This document shows, piece by piece, positions 12,887-24,965 of a stretch of 64,000 nucleotides of DNA (positions are counted from its first letter, which is position 1; the number at the start of each line of letters is the position of its first letter). The DNA comes from Spinacia oleracea (lineage: Eukaryota > Streptophyta > Magnoliopsida > Caryophyllales > Amaranthaceae): positions 24,357,449-24,421,448 of the forward strand of contig NC_079491.1 of assembly GCF_020520425.1 (NCBI RefSeq), written 5' to 3'. Made by a program: the position numbers and the translations under genes. Below the pieces are notes generated by a model that was not told the DNA's origin, made no database searches, and saw only the letters and a list, made by a program, of their open reading frames with translations.

Positions 12887-13165
12887 CACTACAAGAAATT
12901 GTACTATTAACGACGGGAAATTCCGTCGCGAAAGACCAATAATCGTTGATTAACGACGGGATTTCCTGTCGCTAACCCGTCATAAAAGAGGGCCGTCGTT
13001 AATAGAAATCCCGTCGTAAATCCATTGTAAACCCGTCGTAAAAGACATTTGCGACGGTTATTTCCGTCATTGTTTGGTTGTTAGCCCCATCGCAAAAGGC
13101 TTTTGCGACGGGATTTTTTACCCGTCGTAATTAGCTTGTCGTTAAAGATACAAATTCTTGTAGTG
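12887..13165 (+). mobile_element. CACTA-type MITE, copy C
   Basis: Starts CACTACAAGAAATTGTAC and ends AAATTCTTGTAGTG, 279 bp, with perfect 3-bp target duplication TCT (12884-12886 and 13166-13168). The interior is a dense set of direct and inverted CGACGG/CCGTCG motifs, like CACTA subterminal repeats. Confidence 0.92.
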
Positions 13166-13201
13166 TCTTTTTCATCTTATTTATCAGTTGATATGAGAAA
13201 A

Positions 13202-14622
13202 TCTAATATAATATTATTACTCCGTATTATTATATATATAAAGGAGGCATATTTGTTGAATTATTAGAGCGCTACCTAAGAAAACTAATGGTTTCAGCCA
13301 ATGAAAAATAAGAATTTTAATTTATTTTTAAATTAAAAAAATTGAATGTCAACAAATGTAAAATAAAATTCATCCACAATCAAACACTAATCTAAAATAA
13401 AATTCAATCCAAAATCAAACACTAATCCAGTATTAGAGCGCCACATAGAAAAACTAATGGTTTTGGCCGATGAAAAATAAAAAAGTCAAGTGCCACGTAG
13501 ATAAATAATTAGGTGCCACATAGATATGTTTATTAATTAATTACTAATATTACGCATATACAACTTCATCCAAAATAAAAAAATCTCTACTAATTAGAAA
13601 ATATATCAAAAATTAAATGTAACCAAAATCAAAAGCTAATCTAATGTAATATATAAAATATAGGAGTTGGTATATATAGGAGTTATATTTTAACTTAACA
13701 ATTTAATAGAATTTGTGTCTTGCACATGCTAAATATAAAGGAGGCACATTTACTGAATTATTAGAGCGCCACATAGGAAATCTAATGATTTCGACTAATG
13801 AAAAATAAGATTTCTATTTTATTTTTGAATAAAAAAAAGTCAAGTGCCACATACCTAAATAATTAGGTGTCATGTGGATATTTTAATTAAATAATTAATA
13901 ATATATACAACCCCATCCAAATCAAAAACTCTAATAATTAAAAAATAAATCTAAAATAAAATTCAATCTAAAATCAAACACTAATCTAAAATAAAATTCA
14001 ATTCAAAATCAAACACTAATCAAAATTAAAATTCTATCCAAAATCAAACACTAATACAATATTAGAGTGCCATATAAGAATTCTAATGGTATCGGCCAAT
14101 GAATTTCTAAATTACTTTTGAATTAAAAAAGCCGAGTACCACATAAATAAGTAATTAGGTGTCACGTAGATATTTTAATTAACTAAATACTAATATATAC
14201 AACTCCATACAAAATCAAACACTCTAATAATTGAAAAATAAATCTAAATTGAAATTCAATTCAAATTCAAACACTAATCTATTCTAATATATAAAATATA
14301 GCAGTTGTAATACTCCATCTGTTCTTGAATATTAGTCCTATTTGAAATCATGACAATATTTACAATTCAAAATAATCTTCTAATTTCTTTCCAATACGTA
14401 CTTCAAAACATATTTTGTTCGTCATATTGTGTAGTTTAACAATCTCAACATTTTATATTTTTTTGACATACGTATTTGTAGATATTTACGTTTAAATATC
14501 AAGTTGAAACGGATTGAAAGTCAAAATGGGACTAATATATATTTAAGAACGGAGAGATTATGAGTTTTATTTTAACTTAACAATTTAATATAAACCGTGC
14601 ATTTGCACGGGCTAAAATCTAG
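13202..14622 (+). mobile_element. Two tandem non-autonomous Helitron-like units
   Basis: A 5' end TCTAATATAATATT follows an A at 13201. The 3' end has a hairpin (CCGTGCATTTGCACGG), then gctaaaat and CTAG at 14619-14622, followed by T: the TC...CTRR structure with A/T insertion that defines Helitrons. A decayed internal 3' end (gtgtcttgcacatgctaaa) and a new aaggaggcacatttactga start near 13731 show two head-to-tail units. Shared motifs are aaggaggcatatttg and ttagagcgccacatagg. A Stowaway MITE sits in the second unit. No Rep/helicase coding is present. Confidence 0.75.
14313..14557. mobile_element. Stowaway-like MITE nested in a Helitron
   Basis: The left end CTCCATCTGTTCTTGAATA is preceded by TA; the right end is ATTTAAGAACGGAGAGA. 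Inner arms tattagtcc and gggactaata pair. It interrupts the second Helitron-like unit, so it inserted later. Confidence 0.7.
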
Positions 14623-14788
14623 TTTCAATTTAAAATGAAGAAAATGATTTATGAAGCTCCTATATATAAGAACTTATGGCTTTGTATGTAAGGAGGAGGA
14701 AATTTTATAGCTTTGCTTAACGTTTCCTAGATAAAATAAACGTACGTAGTATTAAAAATTTTATAAGGAGTTTAAAATCTTATACGTA

Positions 14789-15066
14789 CACTACAAGAAA
14801 TTGTACTATTGACGACGGGAAATCCCGTCGCGAAAGGCCAATAATCGTTGATTAACGACGGGATTTCCTGTCGCGAACCCGTCATAAAAGGGGGCCGTCG
14901 TTAATAGAAATCCCGTCGTAAATTCATCGTAAACCCGTCGTAAAAGATATTTGCGACGGTTATTCCCGTCATTATTTGGTTGTTTTCCCCGTCGCAAAAG
15001 CCTTTTGCGACGGGATTTTGACCCATCGTAATTAGGTTGTCGTTAAAGATACAAATTCTTGTAGTG
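14789..15066 (+). mobile_element. CACTA-type MITE, copy D
   Basis: CACTACAAGAAATTGTAC to AAATTCTTGTAGTG, 278 bp, with target duplication GTA on both sides (14786-14788 and 15067-15069). Open frames across it on the minus strand are artefacts of the repeat. Confidence 0.92.
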
Positions 15067-15657
15067 GTAGTATTAAAAATAAAACATAAACAATATAAAT
15101 AGAGACGTGATTTTATCTTGCATTCTAAATTAATACTCCCTCCGTCCATTTTTATTCCCTACACATTCTATGGTGGATGTCTATTTTAAAATTTTACGTT
15201 TGGAATATTTTATTCCCTTTTAAATAACATCAATGGATAATTTTGTCCCTAATATTCTGTCAAAATCTATATCAATCGATTATTTTAATAACTCAAATTT
15301 ATTTTACAATAAATCCACCAACTTTTCACCATTTAGCAAAAAAGAAAATGAAACATTCTTATTGGTGGTTAAATTAATAAGTGGATTCAAGTCTTTGGTG
15401 TAGAACAAGTGTGAGTGAATCATTGTCCTACGGAGGTTACTCCCTATGTACTCTAGGACGCTTTATCCCTAAATTAAAGCATTGACACGACTTCCCCTTA
15501 AAAGAAAGTCTTTTTTTTTTTTTAATAAAGTATAAAACTAGTTTCACTTTATCCATAAAGACGATAAATGTAAAATTTTGAACAAAAGTGGAACATATAT
15601 TATTAATGAATTTGCATCATTTAAATAAATTTTCCCCACATTACGACCTCCTTTTAA
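15067..15657. other. Intergenic with a single Stowaway-like end
   Basis: A tactccctccgtccatttt motif at about 15133 looks like one Stowaway terminus, but no matching right end was found. The rest is AT-rich and unrecognised. Confidence 0.4.
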
Positions 15658-16854
15658 TTCACCTTATTTCTCCTGATCTAAACCTGATCTGAAATAATAT
15701 GATCTATCTGAACTGATCTGATTTTTCAGAATTAAGACTTCAATAAAAATCTACAATTATTAATAAATGTCATTCAAATTTATAATATTGTTATTAAAAT
15801 TACACAATATTTATTTGGTTTGCTCATGATTTTACAATTCCTTATATTAGATAAACCTCGACATGATCTCGATAGATTTGTTATGATCTAGACATGATCT
15901 GGACACATCATCTGGACAAATCTACTCTGATCTGGATATTTTCTACACATATAAGTTATGATCTGGATAGATTGGTTCTACTCTGGACATACGAGTTCTG
16001 ATCTGCACATGATTTGTACATGTTTGTTCTGATAAGTAAATATGGGTTTTCATCTAATAATATATGGGTTATGATCTGGACATGCATAATCCGGACATAT
16101 CGGTTTTTGATCTGAATATACATTCTGATCTGGACATGATCTGGATATAGCAGTTCTGATATGTACATATAGGTTCTGATTTGGAAATAATCTAGAAAAA
16201 TCGGTACTGATTCGTACATGATCTAGACATATCGATTTTGACTTGGAGATATGGGTTCTGATCTGAACATGATATGGACATATCGATTATGATCTGGACG
16301 TGGTCTGGACAAATCGGTTCTGATATGGACATGATCTCCACAAACCAATTTTGATTTGGACATATGAGTTTTGATTTGAAAATGATCTGGAGACCTGAAC
16401 AGTTCAGTTATGATCTAGATAGATCGATTCTAATATGGACATATAAGTTCTGATCTGGACATGATCTACAAAGATCGGTTCTTATCTGGACATATCTATT
16501 TTGATCTGAATATATGGGTTACGATCTGTTTTGGACATTATCTGGAAAAATCGGTTAGACATATCGGTTCTAATCTGGACATGATCTTGATAGATCGTTT
16601 CTGATATGAACATAATCTGGACAGATCGGTTCTGATACACAGATCAATTCTGATTTGGTCTTGACATATCCGTTCTTTTCAGTTCTGATCTTGACATGAT
16701 ATGGACACATCGGTTCTAAGTTGCACATTATTTGGACACATCGGGTCTGAGATGGACATGATCAGGATAAATTGATTTTTATTTGGACATATAGGTTCTG
16801 ATCTGGACATATCGATTTTAATCTATACATGATCTAGACATATCGGTTTTGATC

Positions 16855-17880
16855 TGAAGGAAATATGTCCTTCACCTAAGGTGCATTAAGTCTAATATCA
16901 AGGTTCAGATTAATTGCGAACAATTAATCCAGTAAGATCAAGTGATCGGAACAGCTAGCTTGAGCAATGCTTCCGATAAGTGAGTTCTAATCTATATTAG
17001 GCTCACAATTTACTCTTGACTGAACCTATAAGGTCACACCAATGACATGTAACAGATCACCGGATTCAATGAATCGGAAATTCATTTAATAGCTTTTCGG
17101 GAATTAGTTTGTAAAAACGTATTATAGGATGCGACCTCGCATCGGAATTGTATATCGTATCGCGAATATTCGTAAGCTGGGCGAAACGAATAATTGTATC
17201 GTACGACGGTGATTCGTCGTGTACGATACGATAAATAATAGCCGTAAGGCGTTCGTCGCGAATACGAGCCGCATCGGAGCTGCCGGCCCGTCGAGCCAAG
17301 CGCGCATGCGTGCAAGGCCCAACGAGCTAACGAGCTCGCAACGCAGCAAGCAAGCCAGCCCGCGTGGCCGTGGAAACGCGCACAAAGCACAACAACACAA
17401 CAGCGAGCAAAGCAAATGCCCACGTCCCATGCTGCTCGGCTGCGCTGTGGGCTTCGGCCTGTGGTGTGTGCTCTGCGCATGGGTTGTGCGTGCGTGTGTG
17501 GTGTGTGGCCGGTCAAGGCCTTTGGTCTTGGCCGGTTACACTTAAATATAATCTAGGTTATATTTTTCATACAACACAATCAGTTTTTCCAGTAACCTAA
17601 ACCTAATTCTAAATTACGTAGTTCAGTTTTGATCTCTACTCAAAATTGTTCATCCCGAAAAGCAAACTCTCTTGTACGTTGTCTAAGCTACAATAATTCT
17701 GAACTTTTCGTTGAACCAAATAGAGGAACGACAATTGGAGTTCTTTGTTCGTGTTCGTTGATACTATACTCGGGAAAACACGCTTCAAATGTAAGTATGC
17801 TTAATCTGTGCTTTATACATGTTTCCTGGCTTTGGGGATGTTCCGCACATGTTATGTATGTTTAACTGTATTCCCCTTCA
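16855..17880 (+). mobile_element. Solo LTR, Copia-like
   Basis: The 1026-bp insert starts TGAAGGAAATATGTCCTTCA and ends ATTCCCCTTCA, so it has TG...CA ends and complementary termini. It interrupts the GATCTGGACAT array; flanks are tgatc and ggatc (4 of 5 match). Its GC-rich middle (17280-17530) makes several overlapping open frames with no domain. No PBS, coding region or second LTR is attached, hence solo LTR. The Copia assignment rests on similarity in style to the LTR at 36244. Confidence 0.75.
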
Positions 17881-18040
17881 GGATCTAAATATATGGGTTC
17901 TGATCTGGACATGATATGGGAAGATCGGTTAGACCGATCGGTTCTGATCTGGACATGATCTGGATCAATCGGTTCTAACTTGACATTGATCTGGACATAT
18001 CGATTTTGATTTAGACATGATCTGCACATTTTCTGCACAT

Positions 18041-18047
18041 ATAGGTT

Positions 18048-18078
<31 letters not shown>

Positions 18079-18107
18079 TAATAATAATGATAATAATAAC
18101 AATAATA

Positions 18108-18184
<77 letters not shown>
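18041..18184. repeat. (AAT)n microsatellite
   Basis: A long AAT run with a few GAT/AAC interruptions inside the tandem-repeat element. Confidence 0.95.
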
Positions 18185-18187
<3 letters not shown>

Positions 18188-18397
18188 TCTGATCTGATCT
18201 GAACTTATTTTTTCTGATCTGACTTAATTTTTATGATCTGACATGATCTAGTATGATAAGATAAGTAATTAGATCCTGAAATAAGGTGAACTAAACATGG
18301 CCAAAGTAATTGTAAAATCGCATGCATGATTGATCCAATTTGCTATGTACTTCGCATTTCTTTGTAATTTTGTATTACTTTTTATTAGTATATTGAC

Positions 18398-20140
18398 TTT
18401 TTTTTTTTTTTTGCCAGAGTATGATTAATCTCTGGATATGAAATCATTGCTTATATACCTGTTGATAAGCAAGTAAGGTATATATTGCATCAAAAAACTG
18501 GTACAAATTTACAGGATCAATGAGACAAACCTCCTAGAATCACAAACAGCAGGCTAAGAAAGCTAAACCAAAACTAGCCTCTAAACAAGGCTGTAAACCA
18601 GCTAGAGTCCCTAATGCTAATAACTCTAGGTAATACAATATGAATCCTATTATGCACAGTTTTCTAAATGAGGCTAACAACCCTATCAACAGTATGTACT
18701 TGGTTGTTCCACAAGGCATTGTTCCTTTCCTTCCAAAGATGGTAAATAGTACACAAAACAATGGAAGAAAGAACTCCTCTCCTGAATTTCGTGATCCTCT
18801 TTCTAAGTAACCATTTAACAATGTCAGTCGGACTCTTTGGTAACGTGTTCATCTCAATCCAAGGAGAAATCTTCTTCCAGCACCCGATACTAAACTAACA
18901 CCCAAAAAACAGGTGTGAATGACTCTCCACCTTAATACCACACACCAAGCAGGTACTATCAGTAGTGACCCCAATTTTCATCAACCTGTTCTTGGTGTTC
19001 AGCATATCCAAAATTGTCAGCCAAGTGATGAATCCGTGTTTAGGAAGACTCAATCTACACCAGAATGTAGATGCCCAGTGCATTCTCTGAGTAACAGGGA
19101 GCAGAGTATTATATGCTTGTTTGATGGAATACTTAGGCAAGGCCATCAGCTGCCTGTCAGTAATATAAGCTTTCATTTTATCCTTTACTTGACAGATCGA
19201 TTACCTTCTAGTACCAACTTTCACTAGTTTTGGGGGAATAATCCCACCAATCCCGCCCCTTGATGTACACTGAATGAACCCATCTCACCCAAACATTATC
19301 CTTTTTAGTGGCTATCATCAAAACATGATTTCCCATAGCAGCAACATTCCACAATTTCAGGTTAATAAGGCCTAAACCTCCACCTTTCTTAGGCTTACAA
19401 ACACTATCCCAAGCTACTTTTCCTGGACATAGAGGCAGCAAACCCACTCCAAAGGAAACTCCTGCAGATTCTATTAACTGTATTAAAGACAGCTTGTGAG
19501 AGGATCATAATTTGAGACCAATAAGAGTGCAGAGTCATCATCACTGAGTTGACAAGAGTTAACCTACCATCAAAAGACAGATTCCTTGTGCTCCAAATTT
19601 TGATCCTAGCACACATTCTCTTAATGGTCTTTTCACATTCTTCAATGGAAATCTACTTAGAACAAATAGGAATACCCAGGTACCTGAATGGGAAGCTACC
19701 CTTAGTGAACCCTGTCATATCAAGGATTCTTTGCATATCACCTTCTGACACACCAGAGCAGTATACAAAAGTTTTTGGTGGGCTAGCTTTTAACACTGTG
19801 GTGTTTGAGAAGAGTTTAAACCCTTGCATCATAAGACATACCAACCTAAACTCACCCTTGCAACACTATCATCTGCAAAACACAGATGGTTATGTTTAGA
19901 AGCTCTACGTCTAGGGTGAAACTTAAAGCCTTCCTTTTCACCAACTATCAATAGAATCATGGACAGGTAATCAATACACAACACAAAAAGTAAAGGTGAG
20001 AGAGGGTCCCCTTGCCTAAGACCTCTCCTTCAAAAAACCCATGGAGAGAGCCATTGATAGAGAGAGAGAATCTAGGAGTTCTAACACACTCCATAATAAG
20101 GAGAATGAAGTGACTAGGAAACCCCAACCCCACAAAAAAT
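18398..20140 (-). pseudogene. 5'-truncated LINE: RT C-terminal half, zf-RVT domain, poly-A tail
   Basis: Read on the minus strand from 20140: a frame with [12 protein letters not shown] and [13 protein letters not shown] segments, then the RT catalytic box CFADDS (about 19892-19870), then GFKLFSNTTVLKASPPKT and FRYLGIPICSK (19844-19653). Next come KIWSTRNLSFDGRLTLVNSV (19616-19404), KPKKGGGLGLINLKLWN (19447-19208), the zinc-binding RT domain HWASTFWCRLSLPKHGF...CLVCG (19176-18895), and WKERNNALWN (18852-18664). A T-run at 18398-18412 is the poly-A tail in this orientation. Stops and frameshifts break it. The 5' truncation within RT is typical of target-primed insertion. Confidence 0.92.
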
Positions 20141-20682
20141 GTTGTCTTTCGGAAAGAAATTTTAGTTTAAGACTTTGCCAAAATAAAATAAAATTATAAG
20201 GTTATTTTTCTCAAAGTTAAGTTAAAAAATGTCATTTTTAACAAATTGTCTAACTGGAACGATAAAAAAGTGACATGGATTATCATGCTTTTAACATTAA
20301 CTTCTGCAGTTTTTCATGGCCCCTTCTATTTTTGTGGGATAAAAAACACTTACGTAGTATGAATTAATGGTTAACGTTAATAAGCAGAAACAATCCGTAG
20401 ACTATGGACCATGGTGTACATAGATCATGATTTACCTATTATTTCGACGAGGTTTATTGTGTAGAACTACTACTTGTGTCTAAGTTCATTCACGATAAAA
20501 AAAATCTTCGTTTTATTTTTCGCTGGAGAATGGAAGTTCATCTACAGTATTAAGCAAAGGTATATTTCGCAAACATTATAGTTAATCGTTGATTCGTTGC
20601 TCGATAAGATTTGATAACGAAGCCATTGGTTAATTAAGTACTTGTATGATATAATTCCTTTAATGTTGCATATATTTCACTA
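20141..20682. other. Intergenic, nothing recognised
   Basis: AT-rich flank between the LINE and the Helitron cluster. Confidence 0.5.
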
Positions 20683-21360
20683 CTAGATTTTAGCTTGTGC
20701 GATGCACGGATTCTATTAAATTGTTTAGTTAAAATAAAACTCTTATATATACCAACTGTTATATTTTATATACTTCGTATCAGATTAGATTAGTGTTTGA
20801 TTTTGGATTGACTTTCATTTTAAATTTATATTTTAATTATTAAAGTGTTTGATTTTGGATTGAATTTCATTTTGAATTTATTTTTTAAATATTAAAGTGT
20901 ACGTTTGATTTGGGATGTAATTGTATATACGTAGTATTAGTAATTAATTAATAAAAATATATATGACACCTAATTATTTATCTACATGGCACTCGACTTT
21001 TTTATTTCATAAATTATTTCGAAATCTTATTTTTGGTTGGCCAAAAATCATTAGATTTCCTATATACGTGCATTAGTGTTTGATTTAGGATTGAACTTTA
21101 TTTTAGATTAGTGTTTGAATTTGGATTGAATTTTATTTTAGATTTATTTTATAATGATTAGAGTGTTTGATTTTGGATGGAGATGATAATATTAGTAATT
21201 AATTAATTAAAATACCTACGTGGAACCTAAGTAATTATCTACGTAGCACAAGATTTTTTTAATTCAAAAATAAATTAGAAATCTTATTTTTCATTGGTCG
21301 AAATCCATAATAATCCTATGTGGCGCTCTAATATTTCAGCAAATATGCCTCCTATATATA
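20683..21360 (-). mobile_element. Helitron-like unit 1 of a minus-strand tandem
   Basis: On the minus strand the 3' end reads CCGTGCATCGCAC, agctaaaat, CTAG, then T (CTAG at 20686-20683). The 5' side carries the family motif aggaggcatatttgctga and ttagagcgccac, but its first bases (TCTAATC) are missing at the junction with the next unit. No coding. Confidence 0.7.
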
Positions 21361-21994
21361 CTAGATTTTTTCCTGTGCGATGCACGAATTTTATTAAATT
21401 GTTAAGCTAAAATAAAACTATTATACATACCAACTGTAGTATTTATATATTAGATTAGATAAGTGTTTGATGTTGGATTGAATTTCATTTTATGTTTATT
21501 TTTTTTAATTGTTAGAGTGGTTGATACGTAGTATTCGTAATTAATTAATAAAAAATATCTATGTGTAACCTAATAATTTATCTACGTGGCACTCGACATT
21601 TTTAATTCATAAATAATTTTGAAATCTTATTTTTCATTCGCCAAAACCATTAGATTTCCTACATGGCGCTCTAATATTTGATTAGTGATTGATTTTGGAT
21701 TCAATTTCATTTTAGATCAGTGTTTGATTTTGGATTGAAATTTATTTTAGATTGGTGTTTGATTTTGGATTAAATGTTATTTTAGATTTATTTTTTAATT
21801 ATTAGAGTGTTTTATTTTGGATGGAGGCGTACATATTAGTAATTAATTAATTGAAAATCTAGGTGGCACCTAATTAATTATCTACGTGGCACTTGATTTT
21901 TTTCATTCAAAAATAAATTAGAAATCTTATTTTTCATTGGCCGAAACCATTAGTAATCCTACGTGTCGCTCTAATATCTCAGCAAATATGCCTC

Positions 21995-22076
<82 letters not shown>

Positions 22077-22081
22077 TTAGA
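21361..22081 (-). mobile_element. Helitron-like unit 2
   Basis: The 5' end TCTAATCTAAT (minus, from 22081) runs into a TA microsatellite, then aaggaggcatatttgctga. The 3' end is CGTGCATCGCACAGG...CTAG at 21364-21361. About 720 bp, no coding. It directly follows unit 1 head to tail. Confidence 0.7.
21999..22070. repeat. (TA)n microsatellite in a Helitron end
   Basis: An uninterrupted TA run next to the TCTAATCTAAT 5' terminus; the same arrangement recurs at 23731-23807. Confidence 0.95.
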
Positions 22082-22999
22082 CTAGAATAGAAGCCCGTGC
22101 GATGCACGGATTAATATTATTAAACTATCAATAATTGTAAATCTTTTTAGAGGGAAAGATAGAGTAGGTTATCAATAATTTTACTTAACAAACATGCACC
22201 GCATAGGATATAAATGTATCATAGTTTTTATTATTCTAGAAGTCTATATTTTAAGTTAATTTATTAAGCAACTACGTTATCTTAATGAAAAATGACGATG
22301 ATAGTTTATCACCTTCAAAGTTAGGTCCTACGTACTGGGCTCCATTTAATCATTTTTGTTGATCTCCATTTAATCTTATTTTGTTGTAATTTGGTGTTTG
22401 CTTCCTATAACGTGTTTGGCTTTAGTTTGACAATAGTCCAATCAAGATTACCCCTTCTAATAAGGTAAAGTAATGCTAATAATTACAGAGTACTCCGTAT
22501 TAATTAGATGTTTATGATTAGCTAGAGTTTTTTCTAAAAATATTTGTTAGAAAAATAGAATATGGTCATATGCTAAGATCTTCACCTGTATGGCTGTATT
22601 AATATTGACGCCCTTAATTCATACGATTGTAGGTCACATATTCAAATTCCCCTAATTCATTCGAACCTTAAAAAAAGTACGCACCAAAAAAATAATCTAC
22701 AGTCCTATGATAAAGAATATTACTACAAACCAACTAAGATAATTTCAAAAGTTCAAGAACAATAGTTAATAGCGTAGGGGAAATTCTTCTTAAAACTCTA
22801 TTGCAATACATTTTCTTAATCCCACAGTCACACACTAATATCAACATGATTTAACATAATTAGAAATTTATAATACACAATTAAATAGTATTAAAAAAAT
22901 GTACATAATTATGAATAGAAATTAAATATAGGGATATTTTTATTATGACACAACATATTGTCATATACTCCGTATGAATTACGTGTTACAAGCAAAACA

Positions 23000-23400
23000 A
23001 TTCGCTGCACAAGGCAGACAAATTCGTAGGAACTATTATACCCCTTGAAACACCACGAACCATTGCATTTACACGCGCAACATAATCAAGCAAGAGTATA
23101 CAATTGTCCACCTTCAAGTGTACCTTTGATTTACATGCCATGACACCACACATGGATGCAAATCCACAAAAACCCACATCAAATTTGATGTTCAACCAAG
23201 TATTAAGGAAGGGGATTGTTTGTTGACTGCCATCTTTTAAGAAAGCATTACCTCGGAACCCACTTGTAACTGTGCAGCAAGCTCAGCCACGGCAATCTGA
23301 CTGCATTCATGAAGTCTTTCATTGATTTCTTCAGCCATAGCATCCCAATAAGAATTTGATATAATTTCCCCTTGAATTAACATAAGGGCGGGATCGTCGG
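23000..23400 (-). pseudogene. UFL1: Captured UFL1 (UFM1-protein E3 ligase 1) fragment
   Basis: Two blocks on the minus strand match plant UFL1. Block 1 (about 23395-23252) reads ALMLIQGEIISNSYWDAMAE, then EINERLHECSQIAVAELAAQ, then LQVGSE, and stops at a GAG/GTAATG splice donor. Block 2 (about 23150-23000) reads LEGGQLYTLA, a small frameshift, then YVARVNAMVRG and GIIVPTNLSAL. In plants UFL1 is the ligase that attaches UFM1 to substrates at the ER. Only this N-terminal region is present, with introns and a frameshift, inside Helitron ends. It is a non-functional gene fragment; assignment is from family knowledge of the conserved N-terminus. Confidence 0.85.
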
Positions 23401-23730
23401 AAACTCAAACTTGTGTTTGTCTCTCTACATACCCATACTTGATTATAGCCTGATGAATTTATAAGAGAATTAGATACGTTTAATCACAATCCTTAACTTA
23501 TCCGAGCATCGTTTGATAACATTTGAAATTCTATCTTATTTTTAAAACCGGATAATTAAATCTTTTTTCTCTTATTATCTTTTACTTAACACTAATTTAT
23601 CTTTTTAATTACTTCTAACAAAATTTATCTCTTATTATTTATTTTATTTTATTTTAAAAATCTGAAATATATTATTCTTTGATGACGTGGAAATCCTACG
23701 TGGCGCTCCAAATGCTCTCCAAAAAACTCC

Positions 23731-23731
23731 C

Positions 23732-23807
<76 letters not shown>
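23731..23807. repeat. (TA)n microsatellite
   Basis: Pure TA run at the 5' end of Helitron-like unit 3. Confidence 0.95.
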
Positions 23808-23813
<6 letters not shown>

Positions 23814-23818
23814 TTAGA

Positions 23819-24965
23819 TATTAGATTGAGTGTAAATTAAAATTGGTGTGATGGAAAATAAGCAAGGATGTAATAGTGATGTACTGCTAAATTTTGTTTT
23901 AATTGAAAATAAGTTGGGTAGTTATTTGACAAATCGATGTCAACTTAAGGGGAAAGTTAAAGGCAATAAAATAGACAAAAAGGGAGAATGACACATAAAT
24001 GAGCAGGAAAACATCTTACAAGTACTACTTTGCAAATATTCCCTTATTCTCTTTTTATAACTTCAATTTCTTGACTAGGAATATATGGTTCTTGCTACTA
24101 TTTTGTACACCCACACACATAATTAATTTAGTGTGTATATGTATAAAAAACGTGTATATGACGGTCATATATATAAAATCAACTTCTTACCAAATACGGA
24201 GTAGTAGTAGTTTTTAATCACATAGTTACATATTGTTATCAAATACGGAGTAGTTATATATTATTTAATAAAATACTCCTTCTGTTTCTAAATGTTTTTC
24301 CCATTTTTCGAATTGTGTAGATTCTCGACCTTAGTCACTTCTAGTAAAATTCAAGTTTTACAATTTTGAAAAAGTCAAAAAAGTGATATTGGCCAAACAT
24401 AAATCTTGAGGATAATTGAGTAAAATCAATTGAGATAAAACAAGTATATATGTCTAGGCACAACAAGTACGATCAACGTAGTTTGTTATAGCTTTTTTTG
24501 TACCGTACCCAAAAACCATGTATGCTTGCAAGGAAGAGGATATTTTTTGTTTATCGGCTTCAATATCAAAAGAGATTATATAACTGAAAATCAAAAGAAA
24601 AATAAATAAAAATAAAGGTGTTCAAAGGAGAAAAAAAAGCTAACACTAGTTTTAAGGTACGTACTTCACTATATCCCAAATATTTTCAGCCGAAAGAAAC
24701 CTTCTAATAATTATTACGAATTATTAAAAAAAAGAAGAAAAAAGGTGTATTTAACATAATTCAACTATTCAAAACCATTGGTAACATAAACAAACTAAAT
24801 TCAAGAAATTAAACCATCTCTATTATATAAAGGAAGTCTTGATTATCTATATAATACCGTTACGTACAAAGGTTAAATTGTTACGCATTTTTAAAAGGTT
24901 AGTAAATTACATGTAAACTAGAGTTCTGACAATATTCGCACACATCAGTTTACCGGCCAAGAGCT
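23819..24965. other. Intergenic, nothing firm
   Basis: AT-rich. A Stowaway-like single end (actccttctgtttctaaatg) lies near 24275 without a clear partner. The 72-codon frame at 23999 is not protein-like. Confidence 0.4.

Larger units (their letters stand above)
15658..18290. repeat. TIR-like element expanded with GATCTGGACAT tandem repeats
   Basis: The ends are inverted: TTCACCTTATTTC at the left, GAAATAAGGTGAA at the right. Between them run dozens of degenerate copies built from GATCTGGACATGATCTGGACA plus TATCGGTTCT (about 15660-16854 and 17881-18040), then an AAT microsatellite (18041-18184) and more GATCTGA units. The termini resemble the smaller repeats at 41717, 42142 and 58364, so this looks like one of those elements whose inner tandem repeat expanded into a small satellite. 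A solo LTR splits it. Confidence 0.65.
22082..23818 (-). mobile_element. Gene-capturing Helitron-like unit 3 (1.74 kb)
   Basis: The 5' end TCTAATCTAAT (minus, from 23818) follows an A, then a TA run and a ggcgctcc-type family motif. The 3' end has the hairpin CCGTGCATCGCACGG, then GCTTCTATT and CTAG (22085-22082). It is longer than units 1-2 because it contains a piece of a host UFL1 gene. It abuts unit 2 exactly: its CTAG is followed by that unit's TC. No helicase is encoded, so it is non-autonomous. Confidence 0.75.

Noticed and set aside
14806..15149. Minus-strand frames with similar peptides recurring at 29785 and 55207
   Set aside because: The shared peptide only reflects the shared CACTA-type MITE; the elements are non-coding.
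17082..17545. Several 100-144-codon frames on both strands
   Set aside because: All fall in the GC-rich middle of a solo LTR, have no domain and overlap each other in several frames.
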